64,000 nt of DNA from JACCZX01 sp963786295 (GTDB lineage Bacteria > Pseudomonadota > Gammaproteobacteria > Burkholderiales > Burkholderiaceae_F), in the NCBI GenBank assembly GCA_963786295.1, contig CAWAYV010000006.1:195711-259710 (forward strand), written 5' to 3'. The translations under genes were made by a program, and so were the position numbers. Below, piece after piece: positions 9,640 to 18,968 of this stretch; positions within the stretch are counted from its first letter, which is position 1, and each line of letters opens with the position of its first letter. The notes under the pieces are model-generated. The model made no database searches and was not told the origin of the DNA. It worked only from the letters and a program-made list of their open reading frames with translations.

Positions 9640-9663
9640 GTGTTGCTTTTCGTGTTGCTTTTC
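9640..9663. repeat. Two tandem copies of GTGTTGCTTTTC
   Basis: Exact 12-bp direct duplication next to the AT-rich patch upstream of the receptor gene. It may alter promoter spacing; no other support. Confidence 0.6.
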
Positions 9664-9748
9664 ACTGACACCGGTTCGCAACAGGCGATGACGCTGGTCA
9701 GCACCCGCGCGATCCTTCGACGCTTGTGCAGTGCAAAGTGCGGTGCGC

Positions 9749-9789
9749 TGCGCGCGCTGTCGCGTAGCAGTTGCAGCAACGCCTTACCG
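9749..9789 (-). repeat. 41-bp duplicated fragment of the adjacent ABC ATPase gene
   Basis: This stretch matches 10465-10505, inside the second ATPase domain of the neighbouring gene, at 39 of 41 positions. On the minus strand both copies encode GKALLQLLRDSAR, the helix just after Walker A. Outside these bounds the similarity stops. It looks like a short remnant of a duplication or conversion. Confidence 0.7.
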
Positions 9790-9866
9790 TGTTGTATCGA
9801 ACACACAGCAGCGCAAAGCGACGTGCTGCTGCAGTGCGGAAACAAGGCCGTAGCGTCGGGCTAACC

Positions 9867-11814
9867 CTAGGCGGCGCGACGTACTCGCGGTACTGCAGAC
9901 AAAAGCGCTCGTGTGTAGGCGTGCCGCGGCCGCCTCAAGACTTCATCAGCGGTACCTGCCTCGACGATCTTGCCGTCTTTCATCACCGCGATCTGATGCG
10001 CCAGGTATTCGACCACGCCGAAGTTGTGCGTGATAAACAGGTAAGCGACGCCGAGTTCGTTCTGCAGCTGTCGCAGCAGATTCAATATCTGCGCCTGCAC
10101 CGATACGTCGAGCGCTGAGGTCGGCTCGTCGCAGACAATCAGCCGCGGATCGACCGCCAACGCGCGCGCGATCGCAAGACGTTGCCGCTGGCCGCCGGAA
10201 AACTCGTGCGGGTAACGATCGACCGCATCGGCGCGCAAGCCGACCTTTTCCAGCAGCGCCGCGACTTCAGCGCGTCGTTGCGCGGCATCGACCGTCGGTC
10301 GCAGCGCGACGATGCCTTCCTCCAGGATTTCCGAGACGCGCATGCGCGGATTCAACGATGAAAACGGGTCCTGAAAGATGATCTGCATCTTGCGCCGTGC
10401 CTGATGCAGCTCGTCGCCGTCGAGGCGATCGAGCGGCTCGCCGTCAAGCCTGGCCTCGCCTTCGATGCGCGCGCTGTCGCGCAGCAGTTGCAGCAACGCC
10501 TTGCCGGTCGTCGTCTTGCCGCAGCCCGATTCGCCGACCAACGCGAGCGTGCGGCCGGCGGCGAGATCGAACGAGATGCCGTCGACCGCCTTGACGTAGC
10601 CGATCGTGCGCTTCAAGCAGTCCCTGGCGAATCGGGAAGTACACGCGGTAGTCGCGGACAGTCAGCAGCGGTGTAACCGATGCTGTAGCCGGCGCGGGCG
10701 TGTAAGTCGACTCGGCGCTATCGATGCGACTGGGCAGTGCTGCTGCCAAGGCGGGCATCGCGCCGGCTTCCCCCTCTCTATATAGAACACACCGAACCTG
10801 ATGCTCGGCTACCGGTTCGAACAGCGGCGGCGGCGCTGCGACGCACTCGGCATGCGCCCATGGGCAGCGATCGGCAAAGCGACAGCCGGTAAACAGCTGA
10901 TTGAGCGCCGGCACCTTGCCCGGAATGGCTGCTAGCCGTTCAGCGCGCTTTTCGGTGTTCGGCAACGCCGCGAGCAACAGTTGCGCGTACGGATGCAGCG
11001 GCCGCGCGAAAAACTCCTGCGTCTCTGCGACTTCGACGATCTGGCCGGCGTACATCAGTGCGATCCGATGTGCCACCTCGCTGACGATGCCGAGATCGTG
11101 CGTGATCAGCAGCATCGCCATGCCTTGCGCCTTCTGCAGCTCGACCAGCAGCTCGAGAATCTGCTTCTGGATCGTGACGTCGAGCGCGGTGGTCGGTTCG
11201 TCGGCGATCAGCACGTCGGGCTCCGCCGCCAGTGCGATCGCGATCATCACGCGCTGCTTTTGGCCGCCCGAGAGCTCGAACGGATAACTGTCGATGCGCC
11301 GCTCGGCTTCCGGCAGGCCGACGCGCTGCAGCCATTGCAGTGCCTTGGCACGCGCTGCGTCGCCTTTGAGCGCGGTGTGGCGCTCGATGACTTCGACGAT
11401 CTGCGCGCCGACGCGCAACACCGGATTCAAACTCGTGGCCGGCTCCTGAAAGATGATGCTGATGCGGCGTCCACGCACGTCGCGCATGCGCGCTTCGGGT
11501 AACGCAGTGACATCCATGCCGGCCAGGTTGACCCTGCCGGCGTCGACTCTACCGTTGTCGGGCAGCAACCGCAGAATCGAAAGCGCAGTCATCGATTTGC
11601 CGCAACCCGACTCACCGACCAGCGCGAAAGTTTCGCCACGCTCGATCGTCAGCGACAACGCATCGACCGCACGCACCAGGCCGGCATCGGTGTCGAGTAC
11701 GGTGCCAAGACCCTCGACGGCAAGCGCCGCGTTCCCAGGTTGCCCCCTCGCGCTGCGCGCGGTCCCCCCAAGGGGGACGCTGCGTTCCTTGGGGCGGCCC
11801 GGCGAAACGCTCAC
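9867..11814 (-). CDS. yejF: ABC transporter ATPase with two fused nucleotide-binding domains (YejF/GsiA type; one frame break)
   Basis: It drives oligopeptide- or microcin C-type uptake. Domain 1 shows Walker A GESGCGKS, signature LSGGQKQR and Walker B VLIADEPTTALD. Then comes the oligopeptide-type C-terminal Cys motif (FTGCRFADRCPWAHAEC). Domain 2 has GESGCGKTT, FSGGQRQR and LIVCDEPTSALD. The frame changes at about 10614-10617, where CTTG replaces an expected CTG in GLLKRTIGYVKAVDG; one base less gives 648 residues. The GTG at 11814 overlaps the stop of the permease gene upstream. The first 27 or so codons are made by a dispersed repeat, and no better start lies downstream. It is the last gene of a four-gene transporter operon. 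Confidence 0.88.
11742..11799. repeat. Dispersed GC-rich hairpin repeat, copy 1
   Basis: The sequence GCCCCCTCGCGCTGCGCGCG, then GTCCCCCCAAGGGGGAC (a stem-loop), then TTCCTTGGGGCGGCCC. A second copy lies at 41250-41309 in the opposite orientation. This one is translated as the first codons of the fused ATPase gene. Confidence 0.75.
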
Positions 11815-13254
11815 GCCGCTTCCTTCAACAGCCGTCGCGGCCGAAACACGCGTGCGCGCGGATCGAAAGCTTCACGCACTGCGTCCGCGAAGAGATTCGC
11901 GGCCAGCACCAGCGCGAGCATGAACGTGAACGCGGTCGCCAGATTCCACCAGACAACCGGATCACGCGACATCTCGCTGCGCGCGAGATTAATCATCGAG
12001 CCGAATGACGACGAGTTCGGATCGACTCCCACTCCCACGTATGAAAGTACGGCTTCGTACAGCACGAGTGCCGAGAAGTCCAAGCACCGCAACGATCAGC
12101 ACCAGGTGCATCACATTCGGCAACACATGCCGCGCCATCACGCGCCACTTGCTGACGCCGAACGCGTGCGCTGCCTGCACGTAGTCGAGCTCGGCAATTT
12201 TCAGCGTTTCGGCGCGCAGCAGCCGGCACAACGTCGCCCAGCCGGTCACGCCGAGAATCAGGCACAGCAGGAACAATCGAAACTCGGCGCGCTCGACGCC
12301 GGTTTCGAAAACGTCGGCGTGCTGATCGATGTAGACATTGATCAGCAATACGAACGCCGCCACCAGCAGGATCGGCGGAATCGACGACAGCACGGTGTAG
12401 AAGTACTGAATGCCGTCGTCGACCCAGCCCTTGAAGTAGCCGGCAAGGATGCCGAGCACGATCGCCAGTGGCAACGTGGCAATCGTCGCCAGCGAGCCGA
12501 TCACGACCGCGGTGCGAATGCTTTTCAGTGCCTGGTACAGCACATCGTTGCCGGTGCGATCGGTGCCGAACGGGTGGTAGTACGGCCACAGTGCCGCCAG
12601 CCAGCCGATGATCATTGCCACCACGATCACCGTGATCAGCATCGGCCGCCATGGAACTTCGGTGTTGCCGCGGGCGATCTGCGATAGGGAATTGCGCAGG
12701 CCTCCGTGCCTCCGGCCGAGTAACGAGACCGCTGCCACCGCAATCGCAATGCCGACGAGCATGCCGATCAACGCGCCCTGAAACGAGCGTGCTGCAATGT
12801 CGGCTTTCCACTCGCGTTCCGGCTCCTTCAAATGCGAGCCGCCGAACGCTAGCCGCGGATTGCCGCGCACTTCCTTGCCATCGACGACCTGCGTTTCCTT
12901 CTGGAACGACCAATACGCCAGCGGCGTCGAATACGTTTTCTCGCGTGACTCGATCGCGTGCGACATCAATGCATCGAAGATCGAAAGCGTGCGGGTGCCA
13001 TACGCAACCTGCGCATCGGCCGCGGCCCCCTCGACTGCAGACAGGCGAGGGCGAAAGTGCACCGAATCGAGCAGGGCGATGGTGATGAACACGCCGAGCA
13101 CTACGGCGGCGCACATCGCCGGTGCGTCGCGCAGCACGTGCGACCAGTTGGCGCGTGCGCGCGCATTGCGTCGCATGCGCCAGATGTAGACGACGACGCC
13201 CGCGACGACGAGCCACAGCACGAAGTCGGTCCACAGAAAAACGAACTTAGGCAA
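11811..13254 (-). CDS. yejE: ABC transporter permease, YejE/OppC type with an unusual N-terminal extension (one frame break)
   Basis: The C-terminal two thirds is a binding-protein-dependent permease, with the cytoplasmic coupling region ELDYVQAAHAFGVSKWRVMARHVLPN and the preceding GVTGWATLCRLLRAETL. Ahead of it are two extra membrane helices (VLWLVVAGVVVYIW; MCAAVVLGVFITIALL) flanking a periplasmic stretch of roughly 110 residues (ALMSHAIESREKTYS ... SHLKEPEREWKADIA), so it is much longer than typical YejE. The frame changes at 12081-12084 (CTTG for CTG). The likely start is TTG at 13254 (MPKFVFLWTDF), overlapping the yejB stop; a TTG at 13275 is also open. The last bases of the stop overlap the start of the ATPase gene. 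Confidence 0.82.
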
Positions 13255-14225
13255 GCCGCACTCTCGGATCGACAAACGTGTACGCGATATCGGTTGCCAG
13301 GTACGCGAGGATGTACAGCAGCGACCCCAGGAAAACCATCACGTGCACGATCGCAAAATCCTGCCCGCCGATCGCTTCGATCACATAGGTGCCGAGGCCG
13401 GGAATTCCAAAGAATGACTCGAAGACGATCGAACCGAGAAACGCATACGGCAACAGCGCGCTGACGTGCGTCAGCACCGGCAGCCAGGTATTGCGCAGAA
13501 CATGACGGAACAGCACGACCGCTTCGGACAATCCCTTCGAGCGTGCGGTTCGCACATAGTCCTTGTTCGCTTCCTCGAGCAGCATCGCGCGAAAAAGTCG
13601 CGCCTCGGAGCCGAGCTGAAAGATGATGCCGACGATGATCGGTAGCGCAAGAAACTTCAGCAAGCTAAGGCCGGGCACAAAACCCGACAGCGGCACCAGC
13701 TTCAGCATCTTGCCGAAGAACCACTGCGCCATGATGATGTAGAACAGACTCGAGATCGACATCATCACGACGCACAGTACGGTGCCCCAGAAGTCGAGAT
13801 AACTCGCGCGAAAAAACACGAGCAGCAGCGAAAACGTAATGCCGACTATGCACTGTCAGCAACAGCATCGGTCCGGCAAGCGTCAGGCTTACCAGCAGGC
13901 GCGTGCCGATCTCATGCTGGATTTCGCGTCCGCTATCGCTGGTGCCGAAGTCGAGCGTGAACAGCCGCAGCGAACGATCGTAGAAAATCGTCTTTGTGAT
14001 CTTCTCGACCCCTTCGGCGTCGCGGTTGAACCACAACGGCTTGTCGTAGCCGCGCTCCGCTTTCCACTTTTCGATCGCATCCGTCGATACGCGTTTGCCT
14101 CCGATGTTGAGCCGTGCGATGTTGTCCGGCGAGTTCACGGCAAAAAAAAGCGTGAACGTCAGTAGGTTCACGCCGATCAGGATCAGCACCGCATACAGCG
14201 CGCGGCGCACGATGTAGTTCGCCAC
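13247..14225 (-). CDS. yejB: ABC transporter permease, YejB/OppB type (one frame break)
   Basis: An inner-membrane permease that pairs with the YejE-like protein. The N-terminal helix MANYIVRRALYAVLILIGVNLLTFTLFF is the usual OppB start. A periplasmic loop follows, then membrane helices around LLVSLTLAGPMLLLTV and LLPYAFLGSIVFESFFGIPGLG, with the coupling motif ANKDYVRTARSKGLSE. The frame changes at about 13847-13853 (GTG C ATA GTC), and 325 residues result after removing one base. The GTG start at 14225 shares one base with the TAG of the binding-protein gene (TAGTG), which supports both reconstructed ends and suggests translational coupling. Confidence 0.86.
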
Positions 14226-16451
14226 TACTCAGCTCCGCTGGCCGCCAGACCGCGCGCCGCGTTCTCACGCTCGCGTCGCTTCCATGTCCGGAATGCCGGG
14301 ATGACCGCCGCTATCAGTGCCAGCGCGATCAGCACGACTGGCCACCAGATCGGGTTGTTCCATTCGGCGATCTTGGCTGCACGCAGGGCCGGGATCGACC
14401 TTCATGTACATCAGTCGGTCCATTACCAGCGGCGCGGGCTTCACGTTGCCGAGCCATTGATGATGCACCGAGCCCGCGTACGGGTTGTAGCCGAAGGCCC
14501 ATGGTGCGTCTTCCTGCGTGATCGCCGACCATTTGGTCCATCACCTGCTGCTTGCGCGGCCCGTCGTCGAGATACTTCATTTCCTCAAACAGCTTGTCGA
14601 ACTCCGGGCTCTGATAGTTCGCGGTGTTGTTGCCGTTGCCTTGTGTCAGGGCTTGAGAATTCGGTCCGTACAAAAGAAACAGGAAGTTCTCGGCGTCGGG
14701 ATAATCGGCCTGCCAGCCCCACCAGAAAATCTGCAGGCTGCCCTTGTCGGCCTTGTCCTGAAAGCGGTTGTAATCGGTCGCACGCAACTCAAGCTGCACG
14801 CCGATTTTCGCGAACTGCTTGACCATCCATTCGACTTCGGCCTTTAACTCGGGCGTCAGCGCGCGCTGATAGTCGTAGTTCAGCACCAGCGGCTGGCCGG
14901 TTTTGGCATCGCGCCCGTCCGGGTAGCCCGCCTCGGCCAGCAGCTTCTTCGCCGCTTCGATCGACTTGCGCTTCGGCTTTCCGTCGACGACGTCGTACAC
15001 CGTCGGGTTGATTCCATTCCGGCGAAAGCCGAATACCCCGGGCGGCACCGCACTCATCGCCGGCTCGCCGGCCGCCTTGCTTTCAAAAACGCGGACAAAC
15101 TCTTCCCAATCGATCGCGATCGACAGCGCCTGGCGCAGCTTGCGGTTGCGAATCTGCTCGTCGGGAGTCTTGCCCTTGCCGACGACCGGGTCCCACCAAT
15201 TGAATCCGAGGTACCAGTTGGAGCTTTCAAGCGTGCGCGGCATCTGGATGCCGCGCTCTTTGAACAGCCGCGCGACCTCTTCCGAGTTCTTGACGTCGTA
15301 ATCGATACTCAAGCAGCCAGTCGTGGCGCGATACCTCGGGGTTGTCGTAGTAGCCCTGCATGAACTTCGTCTTGTGCGGAATCCTTTCCTTCTCGATCGT
15401 GAAGACGACGCGATCAATGAACGGCATCGACTTGCCGCAATCCGCAAGCAGCCCGGCAGCCTGGTCAGCGCTCTCGCCCTCGCATGGGTACGGCTCACCA
15501 CGAAAGTTTGGATTGCGCGTCAGTACGTGGCGGCGATTTACCTGTGATTCGGTCAACATGTACGGGCCAGTGCCGACCGGCCAGTCATTCATTGTCAGGT
15601 TGTTCGCGGCCATTCCCGGCTGCGAATAAAACTTGTCGGCTTCCCACGGCACGGGTGCGAAGAAACCGAGTGTCATCCAGTATTTGAACTGCGGGTACTT
15701 GCCGATCAGCCGGATGCGCAGCGTGTGATCGTCGAGCGCCTCGGCGCCGGCGAATGAATGGTCGCGAAAGTCCAGAAACGGCAGGCTGCGGTCGGTCAGC
15801 GGCCGGCCGTTGCGCAGCTTCTGATCAACCTGGCTGATCTGCTCGCCGTACTCCTTCAGCCCCATGATTTTCTCCGCCAGCGGTGAAAATGACGGCGACT
15901 TGATGCGCGTAGTCGCGAGCCGGCGGATCGCGTAGACGTAGTCGTGCGCGGTCAGTTCGCGCGTTCCCTGATGCTCGAACTCAAACGGAGTGCGTTTGTT
16001 GCCTATCTCGGCTTCGGTCAGCGCGTGATTGACGTACTTGCCGCTCGCATCTTTCGCGAAGGCCGGATGCGGCGCGAACTTGATCCCCTTTTTTATCTTG
16101 ATGTCGTACACCGACTCGGCGATCTCGGGGCCAGGGGCATCGGCGGGAAGCTCGCGGCCGTCCTTGTCGAAGTAGCGCGGAAGCACGACCGCCTCTGCCG
16201 ACCGGGGCATCACTTCGTACGGCCGCTTCAGATAGTGGAAGCGATACGGCGGCTCGAAGATCGAATAGAGGTACGGGGTCTCGTCGACCGAGTACGAAGC
16301 CGTCGGGTCGAAGATACTTTGGAGAGCGCTCCTGAAAACCGTTGAAAAGCGTGTTGGTCTTCTCGGCGCCTAGTGCGTGCGGGCTGTTGGTAATGCGATC
16401 GCAACCGGTGGCAGTGAGCGCCACCATCAAAATCCAGACGGGCAACCGCAT
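14225..16451 (-). CDS. Extracellular solute-binding protein family 5, lipid- and membrane-tethered (four frame breaks)
   Basis: The peptide-binding component of the importer encoded downstream. The start at 16451 has AAGGGGATT upstream and encodes a lipoprotein-like leader ending ALTATGC. Family 5 features include ELTAHDYVYAIRRLA, MNDWPVGTGPYMLTE, LRQALSIAIDWEEFV and LQIFWWGWQADYPDAENFL. Frame breaks fall near 16308-16315, 15310-15313, 14523-14528 and 14388-14392. Removing one base at each gives 740 residues. The reconstructed C-terminus continues IAEWNNPIWWPVVLIALALI, a membrane helix, then a basic tail (FRTWKRRERENA), which is unusual for a binding protein. The stop overlaps the start of yejB. 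The substrate is not known; peptides or microcin C-like compounds are the family default. Confidence 0.83.
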
Positions 16452-16513
16452 TCTCAATCCCCTTTAAACCGCGCGCGATTGTAATCGCGGTAACCCGAAA
16501 GAGCCTCGCGCTG

Positions 16514-16528
16514 GCTCGCTGAGCGAGC
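16514..16528. repeat. Inverted repeat GCTCGC-TGA-GCGAGC upstream of the tol operon
   Basis: Perfect 6-bp arms in the intergenic space between divergently transcribed genes, 13 bases before a -10-like TATACT. It could be an operator or simply a hairpin. Confidence 0.35.
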
Positions 16529-16540
16529 GCTTGCGCGCTC

Positions 16541-16546
16541 TATACT
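16541..16546 (+). promoter_or_regulatory. Possible -10 element of the ybgC-tol-pal operon
   Basis: TATACT lies 31 bases before the GTG of ybgC, in an otherwise GC-rich stretch. No good -35 hexamer is evident, so the promoter call is weak. Confidence 0.3.
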
Positions 16547-16576
16547 GCGCCGCACGCGCAATGCATTCGATTTCTC

Positions 16577-16996
16577 GTGCCGAAACCCTTTACTTGGACG
16601 ATCCGCGTTTACTACGAAGACACGGACACCTGCGGCATCGTCTACTACGCCAACTATCTCAAGTTCTTCGAGCGGGCGCGCACCGAATGGTTGCGCTCGG
16701 TGGGCTTCGAGCAGCAGAAAATGGCTGATGAGCTGGGCTTGCGGTTTGTGATCGCGCGCGTCGAGTGCGATTTCAAGCAGCCGGCAAGGCTCGACGATGT
16801 GATCGAGCTCGACGTGCGCGTGGCGCGCGTCGGGAGCGCGTCGATGGTGTTCGAGCAAACGGCGAGGCGCGGAGCTGTATTGCTGGCCTCGGCGCGCGTT
16901 CGGGTCGGCTGCATCGAGTCAAACACGCTCACCCCCGCGCCGCTGCCGCCGCTACTGCTCGCCGCGGTCGAGCAACTACCTCAACTCCAAGCATGA
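16577..16996 (+). CDS. ybgC: Acyl-CoA thioesterase of the tol-pal cluster, YbgC
   Basis: A hotdog-fold thioesterase associated with the Tol-Pal system and phospholipid metabolism. The signature YYEDTDTCGIVYYANYLKFFERARTEW contains the catalytic Asp of this family near residue 16. The rest (FVIARVECDFKQPARLDDVIEL) follows the fold closely. The GTG at 16577 is the only start that keeps the N-terminal strand FTWTIRVYYED. The C-terminus is Pro/Leu-rich and divergent. Its stop overlaps the tolQ start by four bases (ATGA), so it heads the tol operon, as in E. coli. Confidence 0.92.
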   Translation: MPKPFTWTIRVYYEDTDTCGIVYYANYLKFFERARTEWLRSVGFEQQKMADELGLRFVIARVECDFKQPARLDDVIELDVRVARVGSASMVFEQTARRGAVLLASARVRVGCIESNTLTPAPLPPLLLAAVEQLPQLQA

Positions 16997-17676
16997 CACC
17001 GACCGCCGACCTTTCGATTCTTTCGCTGATTACGCAAGCCACGCTGGTCGTGCAGCTGGTGATGCTGTTGCTTGCCTTCCTGTCGATCGCATCGTGGACC
17101 GCGATTTTTCAGAAGCAGTTCTCGATCAAGCGCGCCAAGCGCGAGACCAACGAGTTCGAGAAACAGTTCTGGGGCGGTGCCGATCTGTCGCGGCTGTTCG
17201 AGATTGCATCGAATCCACGCCGCAAGTCAGGGGCCGAAGAGCGCATCTTCGAAGCCGGTATGGGTGAGTACTTGAAGCTGCGATCGCGCGCGCAGACTTC
17301 CGATGACCGTCCGGCGATGCTCGACGGCGCGCGCCGCGCGATGCGCGCTGCCTATCAGCGCGAAATGGATGCGCTCGAAGCGCGGCTCAACTTTCTCGCT
17401 TCGGTGGGTTCGGTCAGCCCGTATATCGGGCTGTTCGGCACCGTCTGGGGAATCATGCACGCGTTTACCGGTCTGTCGAATCTGCAACAGGCCAATCTGG
17501 CGAGCGTCGCACCGGGGATTGCCGAGGCGCTGGTTGCTACCGCGATCGGCTTGTTTGCGGCGATACCGGCAGTGGTTGCTTACAACCGGTTTGCGAACGA
17601 CATCGATCGACTGGCAAATCGTTTCGAGAGCTTCATGGAAGAGTTTTTGAACATCCTGCAGCGGCATAAACAGTAG
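16993..17676 (+). CDS. tolQ: Tol-Pal system proton channel subunit TolQ
   Basis: An inner-membrane component of the Tol-Pal machine, homologous to ExbB. It has 227 residues. Helix 1 is LVVQLVMLLLAFLSIASW. The conserved pair of helices contains FLASVGSVSPYIGLFGTVWGIMHAF and APGIAEALVATAIGLFAAIPAVVAYN. The cytoplasmic part carries RRAMRAAYQREMDALEARL. The start overlaps the ybgC stop (ATGA), and tolR follows six bases after the stop. Length and frame are normal. Confidence 0.95.
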   Translation: MTPTADLSILSLITQATLVVQLVMLLLAFLSIASWTAIFQKQFSIKRAKRETNEFEKQFWGGADLSRLFEIASNPRRKSGAEERIFEAGMGEYLKLRSRAQTSDDRPAMLDGARRAMRAAYQREMDALEARLNFLASVGSVSPYIGLFGTVWGIMHAFTGLSNLQQANLASVAPGIAEALVATAIGLFAAIPAVVAYNRFANDIDRLANRFESFMEEFLNILQRHKQ

Positions 17677-17682
17677 GCGCTG

Positions 17683-18105
17683 ATGGCACTGGTTGTGCGT
17701 CGCTCGGGCAAACGCCGTCGCTTGATGGCGGACATCAACGTCGTGCCGTACGTCGACGTGATGCTGGTGCTCGTCGTTATCTTGATGGTGGCGGCGCCGT
17801 TCGTGAATCCTGGCGTGGTCGAGTTGCCGACCGTGGCCAAGGCCGGCCAGCAGAAGGAGATTCCGGTGCGCGTCGTGGTGCGCAGCGATGGCCGGATTTC
17901 TGTGTTCGACGGAGGTATCGAGACCGGCGTTCAAAAGGGCCAATTGCTGGCCGCGGTTCAGCAGCGCCAAAAAGGCGATCCGAAAACGCCGGTCGTGATC
18001 GAAGCCGATTCGAAGACCGAGTACCGCGCGGTCGTCGGCGTGATGAGCGACCTGCAAAAGGCCGGCATCGAAAGGGTCGGCCTGTCGGTGCGGCTCGCGC
18101 AGTGA
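17683..18105 (+). CDS. tolR: Tol-Pal system protein TolR
   Basis: An ExbD-like subunit of the Tol motor. It has 140 residues with a short basic N-terminus (RRSGKRRRLMADINVVPYVD) leading into the membrane helix VDVMLVLVVILMVAAPFV, whose Asp is the conserved proton-path residue. The periplasmic domain ends with YRAVVGVMSDLQKAGIERVGL. It lies six bases after tolQ and overlaps tolA by four bases. The frame is intact. Confidence 0.95.
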   Translation: MALVVRRSGKRRRLMADINVVPYVDVMLVLVVILMVAAPFVNPGVVELPTVAKAGQQKEIPVRVVVRSDGRISVFDGGIETGVQKGQLLAAVQQRQKGDPKTPVVIEADSKTEYRAVVGVMSDLQKAGIERVGLSVRLAQ

Positions 18106-18916
18106 AGTCAGGCGAGATGGCAGCGCAACGCGTGCCGCAGCGAAGCCGCCATCGCTGGCACGCGCCGGAAAAGGGCAGCGGTCCTGCGTTTGCGCTGTCG
18201 TTGCTCGCGCATACGCTGCTGTTTATCGCGATTGCGTTTGTCGTGCGATGGAAGAGCGAACCGGTTGGCACTGTATCGGCCGAGCTGTGGAGCTTGCCGC
18301 CGGCAGCGATGCAGCAGCCGGCGCTGCCGACGCCAGCACCCGCCGCCGGCGCCGGTGAAGGTCGAACCGCCGCCGCCGGAGCCACCCCGCAAGGCCGAAA
18401 TCGTCGAGGAAAAAAAGGCGCCTCCGAAAATCGAACCGAAGAAAGAGTTGCCACCGAAAAAGGAAGAGCCGAAGAAGGTCGATCCTCCAAAGAAGGTGCC
18501 GCCAAGAAGAGGAAGCCAAGGCTGATGCGAAAGAGGCGGCGCAGAGTGCGGCGCTCCAGAAGGCCCAGGTCGAACGCTTGCTGGCTCAGGCCGGCACGGC
18601 TCCTGCGACCGGTGGCACCGGCGGTGGCCGCTCTGACAAATACACAGCGCAGATAGTGAGCTGCATCCGCCCGCACATCATCTTCAATGTTCCCGACTCC
18701 ATCGCGCCTCAACAATACGTTGCTGTATTTGAAGTGATGCTATTGCCCACCGGCGAGCAAACCGGCGCTCCGCGATTGATCAAGGCGAGCGGCCTCGCTG
18801 CCTACGATCAGGCAGTCGAGCGTGCGATTCGTCGCTGCGACCCGTTTCCGCCGCCGAAAGAGGGAACGATGCCGCGTTCGGTGCGTCTGTCGTTCGACCC
18901 TGTCGAGACGCGCTAA
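18102..18916 (+). CDS. tolA: Cell envelope integrity protein TolA (two frame breaks)
   Basis: TolA links TolQR in the inner membrane to TolB-Pal. The N-terminal anchor is FALSLLAHTLLFIAIAFVVRW. The middle is a Pro/Lys/Glu-rich helical linker (PPPEPPRKAEIVEEKKAPP; EAKADAKEAAQSAALQKAQV). The C-terminal domain begins KYTAQIVSCIRPHIIFNVPD and ends CDPFPPPKEGTMPRSVRLSFDP. The frame shifts near 18350 and again near 18500-18510, both inside low-complexity sequence. Removing one base at each gives 270 residues. Its start overlaps the tolR stop, and tolB follows 52 bases later. Confidence 0.88.
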
Positions 18917-18968
18917 CCCTAATCTGACTGCGCTGCGTTCAGTTATCTGCGCTTCTATACTCGATTCG

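Larger units (their letters stand above)
9485..9866. other. 382-bp gap without a recognisable gene
   Basis: This holds the leader of the receptor gene (GGGGGAAACC just upstream of its ATG), an AT-rich ATATATAA patch near 9631-9638, a 12-bp tandem duplication, and a displaced fragment of the neighbouring ABC ATPase gene. Open frames here on either strand show no family signal. Confidence 0.6.

Noticed and set aside
10397..10676. Plus-strand frames over the second ATPase domain
   Set aside because: Antisense shadows without family features.
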